64,000 nt of DNA from an uncultured Acidobacteriota bacterium (GTDB lineage: Bacteria > Acidobacteriota > Blastocatellia > Pyrinomonadales > Pyrinomonadaceae). The notes beneath the pieces are model-generated. The model worked only from the letters and a program-made list of their open reading frames with translations. It searched no databases and was not told the DNA's origin. Both the position numbers and the translations under genes were made by a program. Shown piece by piece: positions 16,532-25,817 of the stretch. Position 1 is the stretch's first letter. The number at the start of each line of letters is the position of its first letter. The stretch covers positions 1 through 64,000 of the forward strand of contig CALMYB010000012.1 of the NCBI GenBank assembly GCA_937873515.1. The letters run 5' to 3'.

Positions 16532-17902
16532 ATGCACAATATCGATATCGAGGTTGTCGAGATGTCGCTCGACGTTATCAAGTATGCTATCGGGCGCGTG
16601 ACGAACGCCGATCCGAAGCTCGGATTTCCAAAAAGCGAAGCTGAGCTTGATGAGCTTGCCGGCGAGACGATCACAGCGAAAGGCATCGGCGGCGAGAACG
16701 CGTTCAAGATCTTCCGCGACGTGCTTCTTGAATCGAGCGTCTCGATCGACCATCCGCGGCATCTCGCGTTTGTTCCTGCTTCACCGACGCGCGCCGGCAT
16801 TATGTTCGACCTTGTTACAGCGGCATCGAGCATCCACGGTGCGTACTGGATGGAAGGTGCCGGCGGCATCTGGGCCGAAAACCAGGCGATGAAATATCTC
16901 GTCTCGCTGACCGGTCTGCCCGAAGGAGCGTTCGGCGTTTTTACGAGCGGCGGCACGACGGCGAACCTTTCCGCGATCGTCGCGGCACGCGGTGCATGGA
17001 GAGAACGCGATCCAAAACACGAGCGCACACGCGGCATCATCATCACATCTGACGGAGCACATTCTTCCGTCAAGAGTATGGCGAAGGTCATCGATGCGGA
17101 CATCATCAGCGTCGAGACTGATGGACGTTTCGAGGCCGTACACCTCGGGGCGGAACTCTCCGCCCTTACGCCCGAGGATAGAGCACGCGTCTTTGCGATC
17201 ATCGCGACGGGCGGCACGACGAATGCCGGGATCATCGACGACCTCGATGGTGTTTCGAAGATCGCACGGCGTGAAGGAATTTGGCTTCATATCGACGCGG
17301 CGTATGGCGGCGGTGCTTTGGCGGCGCCGTCGGTAAGGCATTTGTTTCGCGGGATCGAGAACGCGGACAGCGTAACGATCGATCCGCACAAATGGTTCTT
17401 TTCGCCCTACGATTGCGGAGCCGTGATCTACCGTGACCCTGCGATCGCCCGTCGCGCTCACGCACAGGATGCCGCGTACCTTGAGATCGCGACCGGCGAG
17501 GCGAGCGGCTTTAATCCCGCGGACTATCAGATACAGCTCACTCGCAGGCTTCGCGGACTTCCGCTCTGGTTCTCGCTCGCGATGCACGGCACCGACCGCT
17601 ATACCGAGGCGATCGAACGCGGCATCGAGTTGGCTCAGATCGCGGGTCGAATGATCACGTCCGCACCGCACGTCGAACTCGTACGCGAACCGAGCCTCTC
17701 GTGCGTTCTATTTAGGCGAAAGGGCTGGAAACCGGAGAATTACAGCGACTGGACGCATCGCAATCACAAGAGCGGTTACGCTCTCGTTACGCCAACTAGA
17801 TCTCGAGCGAACGGCCGATCCGAGACCGTCGCCCGCTTCTGCTTCATAAATCCCGACACGACCGAACAGGACATCCTCGGCATCCTCGCAACGATGGAAT
17901 AG
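16532..17902 (+). CDS. Group II PLP-dependent amino acid decarboxylase
   Basis: A 456-residue decarboxylase related to aromatic-L-amino-acid and glutamate/diaminobutyrate decarboxylases. GVFTSGGTTANLSAI, WLHIDAAYGGG, and the PLP lysine in SVTIDPHKWFFSPYDCG identify the group. The substrate cannot be read from sequence; an aromatic amino acid such as tryptophan, tyrosine or a kynurenine-related compound is plausible from the neighbours. A -10-like TATACT lies 9 nt before the ATG and there is no ribosome site, so the message may be nearly leaderless. It ends 9 bp from the convergent ACMS decarboxylase gene. Confidence 0.85.
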   Translation: MHNIDIEVVEMSLDVIKYAIGRVTNADPKLGFPKSEAELDELAGETITAKGIGGENAFKIFRDVLLESSVSIDHPRHLAFVPASPTRAGIMFDLVTAASSIHGAYWMEGAGGIWAENQAMKYLVSLTGLPEGAFGVFTSGGTTANLSAIVAARGAWRERDPKHERTRGIIITSDGAHSSVKSMAKVIDADIISVETDGRFEAVHLGAELSALTPEDRARVFAIIATGGTTNAGIIDDLDGVSKIARREGIWLHIDAAYGGGALAAPSVRHLFRGIENADSVTIDPHKWFFSPYDCGAVIYRDPAIARRAHAQDAAYLEIATGEASGFNPADYQIQLTRRLRGLPLWFSLAMHGTDRYTEAIERGIELAQIAGRMITSAPHVELVREPSLSCVLFRRKGWKPENYSDWTHRNHKSGYALVTPTRSRANGRSETVARFCFINPDTTEQDILGILATME

Positions 17903-17911
17903 CCGCTCGGA

Positions 17912-18928
17912 TCACGAGGCAACGAACTCGGCTTTATCGAGGTCGAGCCAATTCAGGGCGGCACCGTGAAGCAGCATCTCTTTGATCGAGTCGTCAAGGT
18001 CGAGCGATTCGATCAGGCTGCCGGGCGTCTCTTCGCCGAGCGGGAAAGGGTAATCGCTGCCGAGTGCGATCTGGTCTGAGCCGACGAGTGCGATCAGAAA
18101 TTCGAGCTTCGACCGCTCGTGAACAAGCGAATCGAAATACATTCGGTTGAGATATTTTCGCGGACTGTGCGGATTATCGACCGCGCAGAGATCGGGCCGG
18201 ACGTTGAATCCGTGTTCGATGCGTCCGATCGTCGCGGGAAACGAACCGCCGCCGTGAGCGAACAATATCCTGAGCCTCGGCAGCCTTTCGAGGACGCCCG
18301 AAAATATCAGAGAGCAGATCGCACGCGAAGATTCCGCGGGCATCCCGACGAGCCACGGCAGCCAGTATTTCTGCATGTCGGCCTGCCCCATCATCTCCCA
18401 CGGATGGACGAAAACGGCCATTCCGAGCTGTTCGCAGGCCGCGAAAATGTCGAAGAATTGCGGTTCGCTAAGATTTAGCTGATTGACGTTCGTGCCGATC
18501 TCGATCCCGGCGAAACCGTTCTGCTTGCAGCGTTCGAGCTCTTTCAACGCAAGCTCGGGCGCCTGCATTGGAAGCGTTGCGAGTCCGACGAAACGCTTCG
18601 GAAAGCGAGCGACGTGGTCGGCGATGTCGTCGTTCAAGAACTTCGCGACCGACGCACCGTCCTCAGGTTTCGCCCAATAGCTGAACATCACCGGCACGGT
18701 CGAAAGAACTTGAACATCGACGCCGGCCGCGTCACATTCCTCGATACGCCGCTCGGGCGACCAGCAGTTGTCCTCGATCTCGCGAAAGCGATGACCGTCA
18801 TCACGCATCATCGTCGCGGAGCAGGCATCGATATGATCCAAGTGAATGAATCCGCCGTACCCGAAGGTGTCTTTCCAGTGAGGGATATTGCGCGGGAGGA
18901 TGTGCGTGTGAACGTCGATCTTTAGCAT
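17912..18928 (-). CDS. 2-amino-3-carboxymuconate-6-semialdehyde decarboxylase
   Basis: A 338-residue amidohydrolase-fold decarboxylase (ACMSD, NbaD in Pseudomonas) that removes the carboxylate of ACMS, steering the pathway away from quinolinate/NAD and toward catabolism. It is strikingly like the animal enzyme: IDVHTHILP (zinc His pair), ENCWSPE, LSTVPVMFSYWAKPED, LPMQAPELALKELERC, FVHPWEMMG, KYWLPWLVGMPAE, FAHGGGSFP and LGSDYPFPLGE. The ATG at 18928 directly follows an in-frame GTG at 18931. It is convergent with the PLP decarboxylase. Confidence 0.95.
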   Translation of the reverse strand: MLKIDVHTHILPRNIPHWKDTFGYGGFIHLDHIDACSATMMRDDGHRFREIEDNCWSPERRIEECDAAGVDVQVLSTVPVMFSYWAKPEDGASVAKFLNDDIADHVARFPKRFVGLATLPMQAPELALKELERCKQNGFAGIEIGTNVNQLNLSEPQFFDIFAACEQLGMAVFVHPWEMMGQADMQKYWLPWLVGMPAESSRAICSLIFSGVLERLPRLRILFAHGGGSFPATIGRIEHGFNVRPDLCAVDNPHSPRKYLNRMYFDSLVHERSKLEFLIALVGSDQIALGSDYPFPLGEETPGSLIESLDLDDSIKEMLLHGAALNWLDLDKAEFVAS

Positions 18929-19082
18929 CACATCAATTCTATCGGAAAAACCGCAAATCTTTTACCGCAGGAATTTGGTGCCGATCTCTCAGCTGTTTCG
19001 AGCCGGTGAGCGTTAGCAAAAGTCCGCTCTGAGCGTTAAGATTCTAATGAACCGCCAACAACCAGATTTTCAGGAGAGATCG

Positions 19083-21038
19083 ATGAAGAACGCATTTCCC
19101 AAAACTTTCGCACTTGTCGTTGTCCTAATTGCCGCTTTCGTGTCTGCTGTCGCTCAGCCTCCGTCGGCGGATACCGAGGCGTTAAAGGCCAAGCGAAATG
19201 CCATCGAGGCAGAACTTCAGTCGATCGCGGTCGTTGACCGCAAGGTTATGATCCCGATGCGTGACGGGACACGCGTGCAAGCCGATATTTATCGCCCGAA
19301 GGACAGTGGCACGCATTACCCGACGATCTTTTCGCGGACGCCGTATAACTTCAACTGGTGGGATGTTCGGCTCGGCGCACCGCGAGATATGACGACCGTG
19401 CTCGACGCCGTAAAACGCGGCTACGCATTCGTGATAATGAATGAACGCGGGCACTTCTTCTCCGAAGGTAATTACGACATACTCGGGCCGCCGCTTACCG
19501 ATGGCGAGGACGCGATCAAATATCTCACCACACGGCCCTGGTCGGACGGCAAGCTCGGCACGATCGGCTGTTCGTCCACGGCGGAATGGCAGATGGGCGT
19601 AGCGGCACAGAATGTGCCGGGATTTACGACGATGATCGCACAAGGATTCGGTGCGGGCGTCGGCCGCGTCGGGCCGTACTACGAGCAGGGAAATTGGTAT
19701 CGCGGCGGTGCAGTTCAGATGCTCTTCATCGCGTGGCTTTACGGCGAGCAGAATCAGATTCGCCCGATGTTCCCGGCAAACACATCGCAAGAAGACCTCA
19801 TTCGGGCTTCGAAATCGTTCGATCTTGCGCAGCAATCGCCGCGTGTCGATTGGTCGCAGGCACTGCGGCATCTTCCCGTTAAGGACATCATCAAAGCCGT
19901 TGACGGCCCGCGAGGGATCTTCGCGGACAAGATGCCGGTCGCGACCGGCGGCGCGATGATCGAACGCGCTCCGAACGATCCCGCATGGTACAAGGGCGGA
20001 CTTTTCCACGACAATATGAAGATCAATATCCCGGGATTTTGGTTCATGTCGTGGTACGACGTTTCGGTCGGCCCGAATCTCGCTCTTTACAATCACGTCC
20101 GCAAGACGGCGAGGCCGGAGATCGCGGATCAGCAATACGCTGTTATCGCTCCGACGCTGCATTGCAGCTATACGCGTGCGACAGAGAATACTGTCGTCGG
20201 CGAGCGAAGCGTCGGCGACGCACGGCTGAATTACAGTGAACTCACTTATGGCTGGTTCGACTATTTTCTAAAGGGCAAACGTGAGGGTAATGACATCACA
20301 AAGTGGCCGAAGGTTCGCTACTTCACGATGGGCAGCAACAAATGGCAGAGCGCCGATCAGTGGCCGCCGGCCGGTGCCGAACCGTTGACGTTCTATCTCG
20401 CGAGCAGCGGAAAGGCGAATAGCCTTAAGGGCGACGGAAGCTTGACGACCGCACCGCCTTCGTCCGACGCGCCGGACAGCTTCACGTACGATCCGATGAA
20501 CCCTGTCCCGTCCTTCGGCGGCAATGTTTGCTGCACCGGCAATGCCGTTCAAGGCGGTGCGTTCGACCAGACGAAGATGGAAGAGAGAAACGACATTCTC
20601 GTGTACACGACCGAGCCTCTGAAGGAAGGTATCGAACTCAGCGGTCCGATCGACGTGTCGCTGTTCGTTTCGTCGAGCGCAAAAGACACTGACTTTACAG
20701 TTAAGCTGATCGACGTGGACGAGAACGGCAAGGCGTGGAATCTCGACGAGACCATCCAGCGTATGCGCTATCGCAATGGCTATGACAAGCCGCTCGCGTG
20801 GATGGAATCGGGCAAGGTTTACGGTTTCACGTTCCAGCCGATGAACACGAGCAACTACTTCGCGGCCGGCCATCGCCTGCGGATCGAGATCTCGTCAAGC
20901 AACTTCCCCCGCTTCGACCGCAACATGAACACCGGCGGCAATAACTGGGATGAGGTCAAAGGCATCATCGCAACCAACGCCGTACACCATTCGAAGCAAT
21001 ATCCGTCAAAGATAACGATCTCGGTGGTCAGAAAATAA
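19083..21038 (+). CDS. Secreted CocE/NonD-family hydrolase (X-Pro dipeptidyl-peptidase type)
   Basis: A 651-residue serine hydrolase. The signal peptide (residues 1-24) is followed by the S15/CocE alpha/beta-hydrolase core: [16 protein letters not shown], the nucleophile region [14 protein letters not shown] (Ser after GC), and a C-terminal jelly-roll domain ([20 protein letters not shown] ... [17 protein letters not shown]) typical of CocE and X-Pro peptidases. Substrate is unknown: acyl esters or Xaa-Pro peptides. The start is supported by aggaga 5 nt before ATG. With the exported peptidase T, it fits use of external peptides. Confidence 0.88.
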   Translation: MKNAFPKTFALVVVLIAAFVSAVAQPPSADTEALKAKRNAIEAELQSIAVVDRKVMIPMRDGTRVQADIYRPKDSGTHYPTIFSRTPYNFNWWDVRLGAPRDMTTVLDAVKRGYAFVIMNERGHFFSEGNYDILGPPLTDGEDAIKYLTTRPWSDGKLGTIGCSSTAEWQMGVAAQNVPGFTTMIAQGFGAGVGRVGPYYEQGNWYRGGAVQMLFIAWLYGEQNQIRPMFPANTSQEDLIRASKSFDLAQQSPRVDWSQALRHLPVKDIIKAVDGPRGIFADKMPVATGGAMIERAPNDPAWYKGGLFHDNMKINIPGFWFMSWYDVSVGPNLALYNHVRKTARPEIADQQYAVIAPTLHCSYTRATENTVVGERSVGDARLNYSELTYGWFDYFLKGKREGNDITKWPKVRYFTMGSNKWQSADQWPPAGAEPLTFYLASSGKANSLKGDGSLTTAPPSSDAPDSFTYDPMNPVPSFGGNVCCTGNAVQGGAFDQTKMEERNDILVYTTEPLKEGIELSGPIDVSLFVSSSAKDTDFTVKLIDVDENGKAWNLDETIQRMRYRNGYDKPLAWMESGKVYGFTFQPMNTSNYFAAGHRLRIEISSSNFPRFDRNMNTGGNNWDEVKGIIATNAVHHSKQYPSKITISVVRK

Positions 21039-21086
21039 GGGAGGTTTGCGAGCAACAAACAAGCGATCAAGAAGCGGTCATTTCGC

Positions 21087-21611
21087 CTACGCCACAACCG
21101 GCGGCGGTTCCATGACGGTGCCGCACTCTTTGCAGGTGCGTAGGTCGAGTGAGCCGTAGAATTTTGCGAAGACACCCTGAAATTGCGTAACTATATTGGT
21201 GAGGACGAAATACTCTTCGTAGAGCTTATTGTTGCAGTTCTCGCAGAACCAAAGCAGGCCGTCGAGTTCGTCCGAGCGGCGTTTACGTTCGATAACTAGG
21301 CCGACCGTGTTTGCTCCGCGGATCGGATTGTGCGGTATCCGCGGCGGAAGGAGGAACATTTCACCTTCGCGGATCAGGACTTCGATAGGTTTGCCGTCTT
21401 CCTGTATCTGCACCTTTATGTCACCTTCGAGCTGGTAGAAAAGCTCTTCACCTTCGTCCCAATGATAATCTTTCCGCGAGTTCGGCCCGCCGACGACCAT
21501 CACTATAAAATCATCATCCGCATAAACACACTGATTCCCAACCGGCGGCTTCAGCAAATGCCGATGCTCGTCGATCCATTGTTTGAAATTGAAAGGAGCT
21601 CGAATTGACAT
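21087..21611 (-). CDS. nbaC: 3-hydroxyanthranilate 3,4-dioxygenase
   Basis: A 174-residue Fe(II) cupin enzyme opening 3-hydroxyanthranilate to ACMS. The iron ligands are in YHWDEGEELFYQ (His, Glu) and PPRIPHNPIRG (His). The C-terminal rubredoxin-like site has two Cys pairs, CENC and CKECG, as in bacterial NbaC. Its product is the substrate of the ACMS decarboxylase at 17912. A 15-bp dyad with TATAAT on the minus strand lies upstream at 21629-21643. Confidence 0.95.
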   Translation of the reverse strand: MSIRAPFNFKQWIDEHRHLLKPPVGNQCVYADDDFIVMVVGGPNSRKDYHWDEGEELFYQLEGDIKVQIQEDGKPIEVLIREGEMFLLPPRIPHNPIRGANTVGLVIERKRRSDELDGLLWFCENCNNKLYEEYFVLTNIVTQFQGVFAKFYGSLDLRTCKECGTVMEPPPVVA

Positions 21612-21628
21612 TGAAAATCACTAATTTG

Positions 21629-21643
21629 GCGCTATTATAGCGC
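21629..21643 (-). promoter_or_regulatory. Dyad overlapping the putative -10 of nbaC
   Basis: The inverted repeat gcgctat-t-atagcgc contains TATAAT on the minus strand (complement of 21634-21639), so a bound protein would cover the likely -10 of nbaC. The core CTATTATAG is shared with the dyad before the RidA gene at 25818. No good -35 is visible. Prediction. Confidence 0.4.
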
Positions 21644-21722
21644 TATTTTCCACCAACAAGGTTACTTGGGCGGTTTTGAGTCTTCCACGCATTGACTACT
21701 GTACGGCTGCGAGGAGGAAGCA

Positions 21723-22793
21723 ATGACAGCACTGAATATAAACGAAAGCAAACTAAATGAACTTTTGGGTAAGTTCGTCTCCGATCTTGGAGCAGCGATT
21801 AGTGCAGGGCCGATCGTGATCGGTGAAAAACTTGGACTATACAAGGCGATGGCCACGCCGAACGAACGCATTACGGCGTCGCAGTTGGCCGCTCGCACAG
21901 GCGCCAATGAACGCTATCTTCTCGAATGGCTGAACGCAAATGCGGCGAGCGGATATATTTGCTATGACGCGGAAGCGGACAGTTACTATATGACCGACGA
22001 ACAGTCTTTCATTATGGCAAGCGATGAAAGTCCGGTTCATGTGCCCGGTGCGTTCCTATTGGCGGTTGCCGCCTTGCGTTCGGTGCCGACCGTTGCGGAG
22101 CGTTTCAAAACCGGCGAAGGCCTCGGCTGGCACGAACACGACTCCGATCTTTTCTGCGGAACGGAATTATTCTTTCGCCCGGGCTACAACGCGCATCTTA
22201 TCAAGGAATGGATACCGGCGCTCGACGGGGTCGAGGCGAAACTCAGATCCGGCGCGAAGGTTGCGGATGTCGGGTGCGGCTTTGGCGCCTCTACGATAAT
22301 AATGGCCGAGGCGTATCCGGCTTCTGAGTTTACCGGTTTCGACTATCATTCGGGCTCGATCGACAAAGCAAGAGAAAGGGCAAAGGCGGCCGGTGTCGAT
22401 GATCGCGTCAAGTTCGAGGTTGCAGCCTCGAAGGATTTTCCCGGAACGGAATATGACTTCGTAACTTTTTTCGACTGCCTGCATGATATGGGCGACCCGG
22501 TCGGTGCGGCGGCGCACGTCAAGCGATCCTTAAAGGAAGACGGAACCTGGATGATCGTCGAACCTTTTTCGACGGATAACCGGCAGGACAACCACAATCC
22601 CGTTGGCCGCGTGTTTTATTCGGCATCGACGCTGATCTGTACTCCGGCGTCGCGTGCGCAAGAGGTTGGCCTTGGCCTCGGTGCACAGGCCGGCGAGGCA
22701 AGGCTCCGAGAGGTCGTATTGGCGGGCGGTTTCTCTGATCTCCGGCGTGCGACAGAGACGCCGTTCAATCTGATCCTTGAGGCTCGGCCTTGA
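21723..22793 (+). CDS. Class I SAM-dependent methyltransferase with N-terminal winged helix
   Basis: A 356-residue protein. Residues about 30-80 form a winged-helix/dimerisation region (GEKLGLYKAM ... ASQLAARTGANERYLLEWL), and the Rossmann methyltransferase domain follows with motif I VADVGCGFGAST, motif II EFTGFDYHSGSI, and FVTFFDCLHDMG. This layout matches the Rv2258c-like group. The methyl acceptor is unknown; given the location, an aromatic or indole-related small molecule is possible. gaggaggaagca provides a strong ribosome site. Confidence 0.85.
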   Translation: MTALNINESKLNELLGKFVSDLGAAISAGPIVIGEKLGLYKAMATPNERITASQLAARTGANERYLLEWLNANAASGYICYDAEADSYYMTDEQSFIMASDESPVHVPGAFLLAVAALRSVPTVAERFKTGEGLGWHEHDSDLFCGTELFFRPGYNAHLIKEWIPALDGVEAKLRSGAKVADVGCGFGASTIIMAEAYPASEFTGFDYHSGSIDKARERAKAAGVDDRVKFEVAASKDFPGTEYDFVTFFDCLHDMGDPVGAAAHVKRSLKEDGTWMIVEPFSTDNRQDNHNPVGRVFYSASTLICTPASRAQEVGLGLGAQAGEARLREVVLAGGFSDLRRATETPFNLILEARP

Positions 22794-22794
22794 G

Positions 22795-23343
22795 CTAGAG
22801 CGTCGAGAGTTTCTCGACCGTGCGCCAGTTGCGTGCAGTAACGGCGATCTTGAGCTTCTTTTCAAAGACGCCGCGACCGAGATAGCTGTCGGCCACGCCC
22901 ATCGGCAGATGGCAATATATCTCGCGGCCCGCCACCGCAAAACGCTCGGGCGGCGGCACATTCTCGACAAGGAATGCCTTGGCTTCTTTGGTCACATTGT
23001 CGTTAAGGAAAAGCACGTGCATTTCCTTGTGGCTTTCGAATTGGCCCGCAAACGGATTGTTCTGAATTATCCGTGCAAACTCTGCCTGTTCGCGGACCAT
23101 TACGCTTATCGGTTTGCCGGCCAGAGCTTCCAAGACGGATGAGATCTCGCCGATGAGTTCTTTCTCCAAGGCTAAGCCCTTACTTACGTGCGCGCTACTG
23201 ACATCGAACGCCACATTGCCGCTGTTAATATACGTGACGACGTTCTCAAAACCGAGCGCTTCGAGCGCCGCTTTGAGTTCCGTCATCTTGATCATGTTGC
23301 TGCCGGAGACATTTATGCCTCTCGGCAGTGCAAGGTAACGCAT
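22795..23343 (-). CDS. DUF1697 family protein
   Basis: A 182-residue protein of the DUF1697 family, whose function is unknown. The N-terminal signature YLALPRGINVSGSNMIKMTE and the segment VVTYINSGNVAFD are characteristic. The ATG at 23343 starts directly at MRYLALPRGINV; an upstream extension to 23367 has no support. It is convergent with the methyltransferase (1 bp apart). The GxxExxY cassette begins just upstream of its start and may have separated it from its promoter. Confidence 0.85.
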   Translation of the reverse strand: MRYLALPRGINVSGSNMIKMTELKAALEALGFENVVTYINSGNVAFDVSSAHVSKGLALEKELIGEISSVLEALAGKPISVMVREQAEFARIIQNNPFAGQFESHKEMHVLFLNDNVTKEAKAFLVENVPPPERFAVAGREIYCHLPMGVADSYLGRGVFEKKLKIAVTARNWRTVEKLSTL

Positions 23344-23354
23344 AAGAAGGGATC

Positions 23355-23804
23355 GCCCACGAAACACACGAAAACCACGAAAAAAAGAAGAGCTTTAGAC
23401 TACGATCCTTTCGTACTCTACTTTCGGCTGATGGCCAAAATTCACCAGCAGGCAGAGCCGAAACTTCGTGGCGTGAAGATAATTCAATGCCTGCGCACGA
23501 TGTTCGTCAATCAGTTTTGAAAGTGCCTTCAGTTCGACAATTATTGAGCCAAAACAGACCAAATCGGGTTTGAAATACTGCTCAAGTTTCGTGCCTTTGT
23601 ATTCCAATTCGAAGATTGGCTGAGCAACGAATGGAATTCCTTGCCGTTGAAATTCAAGCTGGAGACATTCCTGATAAACCGATTCAGTGAATCCGCAGCC
23701 TTTCTCCTTATACACCTCAAAGCAGGCTCCCATGATCTTGTACGATTCTTCTCGATAGATGATCTCAGCCATAAAGAGGTTCTTATTTAGTGCCTTTCGT
23801 GGGC
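23355..23804. mobile_element. GxxExxY cassette bounded by 10-bp inverted repeats
   Basis: A perfect 10-bp pair, gcccacgaaa at 23355-23364 and tttcgtgggc at 23795-23804, flanks the GxxExxY gene. Further cacgaaa copies lie inside the left end (23366-23392). The 450-bp unit sits between the start of the DUF1697 gene and the end of the alcohol dehydrogenase gene, where no regulatory reason for it is evident. That it is mobile is an inference. Confidence 0.5.
23395..23772 (-). CDS. GxxExxY family protein (PD-(D/E)XK-like)
   Basis: A 125-residue protein. The name-giving motif is in GCGFTESVYQECL (residues about 26-38). The PD-(D/E)XK nuclease-like pattern KPDLVCFGSIIVELKA lies at about 68-83 and LHATKFRLCLLVNFG nearby. 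Family members are small, widespread and of unproven function; nuclease activity is predicted from fold only. The gene is the only content of a small element bounded by inverted repeats, and its base composition is more AT-rich than the neighbours. Confidence 0.88.
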   Translation of the reverse strand: MAEIIYREESYKIMGACFEVYKEKGCGFTESVYQECLQLEFQRQGIPFVAQPIFELEYKGTKLEQYFKPDLVCFGSIIVELKALSKLIDEHRAQALNYLHATKFRLCLLVNFGHQPKVEYERIVV

Positions 23805-23811
23805 AGACTCT

Positions 23812-24864
23812 CTACGCATTTTTCATATCGATCACGAAGCGATACCGCACATCGCTCTTAACGGTGCGGTCGTATGCCTCGGGGATGTATTCGGGCGAGA
23901 TGACCTCAACATCGGAAACGATATTGTGTTCTGCGCAGAAATCGAGCATTTCCTGCGTTTCGGGAATGCCGCCGATCAGCGAACCGGAAAGGCTCTTGTT
24001 CCCGAAGATGAGCGACAGATTGTGGACGGTATTCGGCATTCCCGGAACACCGACGACTACCATCGCCCCGCCGACGCCGAGCAGGTTGATGTACGGATTA
24101 ACGTCGTGGTCTGCTGAAACGGTATCGAGAATGAAGTTGAATGTTCCGGTGAGCGGCGCGAGGTTCGCCGGATCACTCGTTACGACAAAATGATCGGCCC
24201 CGAGAGACTTGGCGTCCGCTTCTTTCTTCGGCGAGGTGCTGAAAATGGTAACTTCGGCACCCATCGCTTTTGCAAGCTTTACGCCCATGTGCCCGAGTCC
24301 GCCGAGACCGACTACGCCGACCTTCTGGCCCGGCCCGACCTTAAATCTGCGCAGCGGTGAAAACGTCGTGATGCCCGCGCAGAGCAGCGGTGCTACGCCT
24401 GAAAGATCACCGTCAAAGTTGACCTTGAGCGCGTAATTTTCGTTGATGACGTAGTTCTTCGAATAACCGCCGTAGGTCCTCGTAACGCCGTCCCTTTCGA
24501 TTCCGTTGTAGGTGAAGACGGCTCCCTGAAAGCAGAATTGTTCCTGTCCGTTCTTGCAATTCGGGCATTCGCGACACGAATCGATAAAGCAGCCGATGCC
24601 GGCAATATCACCGACCTTGAATTTTGTAACATCGCTGCCGATCTGCGAAACGCGGCCGACGATCTCGTGGCCCGGCACGAGGGGATATGTCGTCGGCATG
24701 CTGTCATGCCACTCGTCCTTTGCCTGGTGAATATCGGAGTGGCAAATGCCCGCGTATAGAATGTCGATCAAGATATCGTGGGGTCCGACGTCGCGACGCT
24801 CGAAGTTGAATGATTTAAAATCCGTCCCAGCCTCATGGACCGCATAGCCATTTGTTTCGATCAT
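23812..24864 (-). CDS. Zinc-dependent NAD(P) alcohol dehydrogenase (YahK/CAD type)
   Basis: A 350-residue medium-chain dehydrogenase of the cinnamyl-alcohol/YahK group, probably reducing aldehydes with NADPH. Catalytic zinc residues are in GICHSDIH and GHEIVGRV, structural zinc Cys in CRECPNCKNGQEQFC, and the cofactor motif is GVVGLGGLGHMGVKLAKAMG. It overlaps the upstream GNAT gene by 4 bp (ATGA), so it is translationally coupled in the order RidA, GNAT, this gene. A role in removing semialdehydes of the pathway is possible. Confidence 0.92.
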   Translation of the reverse strand: MIETNGYAVHEAGTDFKSFNFERRDVGPHDILIDILYAGICHSDIHQAKDEWHDSMPTTYPLVPGHEIVGRVSQIGSDVTKFKVGDIAGIGCFIDSCRECPNCKNGQEQFCFQGAVFTYNGIERDGVTRTYGGYSKNYVINENYALKVNFDGDLSGVAPLLCAGITTFSPLRRFKVGPGQKVGVVGLGGLGHMGVKLAKAMGAEVTIFSTSPKKEADAKSLGADHFVVTSDPANLAPLTGTFNFILDTVSADHDVNPYINLLGVGGAMVVVGVPGMPNTVHNLSLIFGNKSLSGSLIGGIPETQEMLDFCAEHNIVSDVEVISPEYIPEAYDRTVKSDVRYRFVIDMKNA

Positions 24865-25352
24865 ATGTGTGTTCCTTTTTTTCTTCCTTTAAGTTTGAAT
24901 TCCATCAGCGGCAGTTCGCGGACGGTGCCGTCAAGTTCCGATCTGCTTTCGCCGACGCGTTCTGCGCCCATTGCCGCGTAAAAACCTTCCGCGTTCGGGT
25001 CGGATTCGATGTAGATCGCAGCGAATGTCGTTTCGCCCGCATTCTCGACCGCATGTTCGAACAGCTTCCGTCCAAGCCCGCGTCCGATGAACCGCGGTTC
25101 CACCCACAAGTGTTCCAACCAAAGCTTCCCGGCATCTTCCCGCAGCATATAGAAGCCTGCGATCTCAACGCCGACGGTGAGTTTGACGACCGTGTCATCC
25201 TCGATATCACGTTCGGCTATCGTGAGCTGCGTCCGCCATTTTTCAAGCCACTCGGCCGGATATTTCCAATACGCTTTAGCGGCAAAAGCGATCTCGGACA
25301 ATCGGACGGCGTCGGCAGCGTCCGCCGGCCTAATATGGATATGTACTTCCAT
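24861..25352 (-). CDS. GNAT-family N-acetyltransferase
   Basis: A 163-residue acetyltransferase. It starts IHIRPADAADAVRLSEI, and the acetyl-CoA-binding motif is WVEPRFIGRGLGRKLFEHAV, followed by YIESDPNAEGFYAAMGAERVG. The acceptor is unknown. It lies between the RidA-type gene (1 bp upstream) and the alcohol dehydrogenase (4-bp overlap), so the three form a tight operon. Confidence 0.9.
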   Translation of the reverse strand: MEVHIHIRPADAADAVRLSEIAFAAKAYWKYPAEWLEKWRTQLTIAERDIEDDTVVKLTVGVEIAGFYMLREDAGKLWLEHLWVEPRFIGRGLGRKLFEHAVENAGETTFAAIYIESDPNAEGFYAAMGAERVGESRSELDGTVRELPLMEFKLKGRKKGTHI

Positions 25353-25353
25353 T

Positions 25354-25773
25354 CTAGATGGTCGCGATCACCTTAAGCTCGATCGCGATCGGTGTGGGAA
25401 GAGCATTTATCTCGACCGTCGTCCGGCAAGGCTGCACATCCGCGAAATACTCCGCATAAAGGCGGTTGTATCCGGCAAAATCCGCTTTCATATTCGTCAA
25501 GAAGACGGTCACATCGACCATCTTCTCCCAGCTCGAGCCAACGTCTTCGAGAATGAGTCGGACGTTCTCAAAGACCGAGCGGCATTGCGTCTCGATGTCG
25601 TAGGACAGGATGTTGCCTTCCGCATCAAGCTCGACGCCGGGGATCTTCGCCGAATCGCGTGCCCGCGGGCCGACACCGGAAAGGAACAAGAGGTTCCCGA
25701 CACGCCTTGCGTGCGGATAGGCGCCGACAGGTTTCGGAGCTCTCGGCGAATTTAGAAGTTCATTTGACGTCAT
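25354..25773 (-). CDS. RidA-family protein, candidate 2-aminomuconate deaminase
   Basis: A 139-residue YjgF/YER057c/UK114 (RidA) family protein. GAYPHARRVGNLLFLSGVGP and the C-terminal QPCRTTVEINALPTPIAIEL carry the family Arg and the imine-deaminase pocket. In Pseudomonas the kynurenine-type pathway ends with the RidA-family enzyme NbaF/AmnD, which deaminates 2-aminomuconate; length and location suggest the same here. General RidA function (imine hydrolysis) is the alternative. It heads the RidA, GNAT, alcohol dehydrogenase operon. Confidence 0.85.
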   Translation of the reverse strand: MTSNELLNSPRAPKPVGAYPHARRVGNLLFLSGVGPRARDSAKIPGVELDAEGNILSYDIETQCRSVFENVRLILEDVGSSWEKMVDVTVFLTNMKADFAGYNRLYAEYFADVQPCRTTVEINALPTPIAIELKVIATI

Positions 25774-25817
25774 TTCGATTCAACGTTCGGCAGCAAGAAA
25801 ATTAAAAGATGTCGTTT

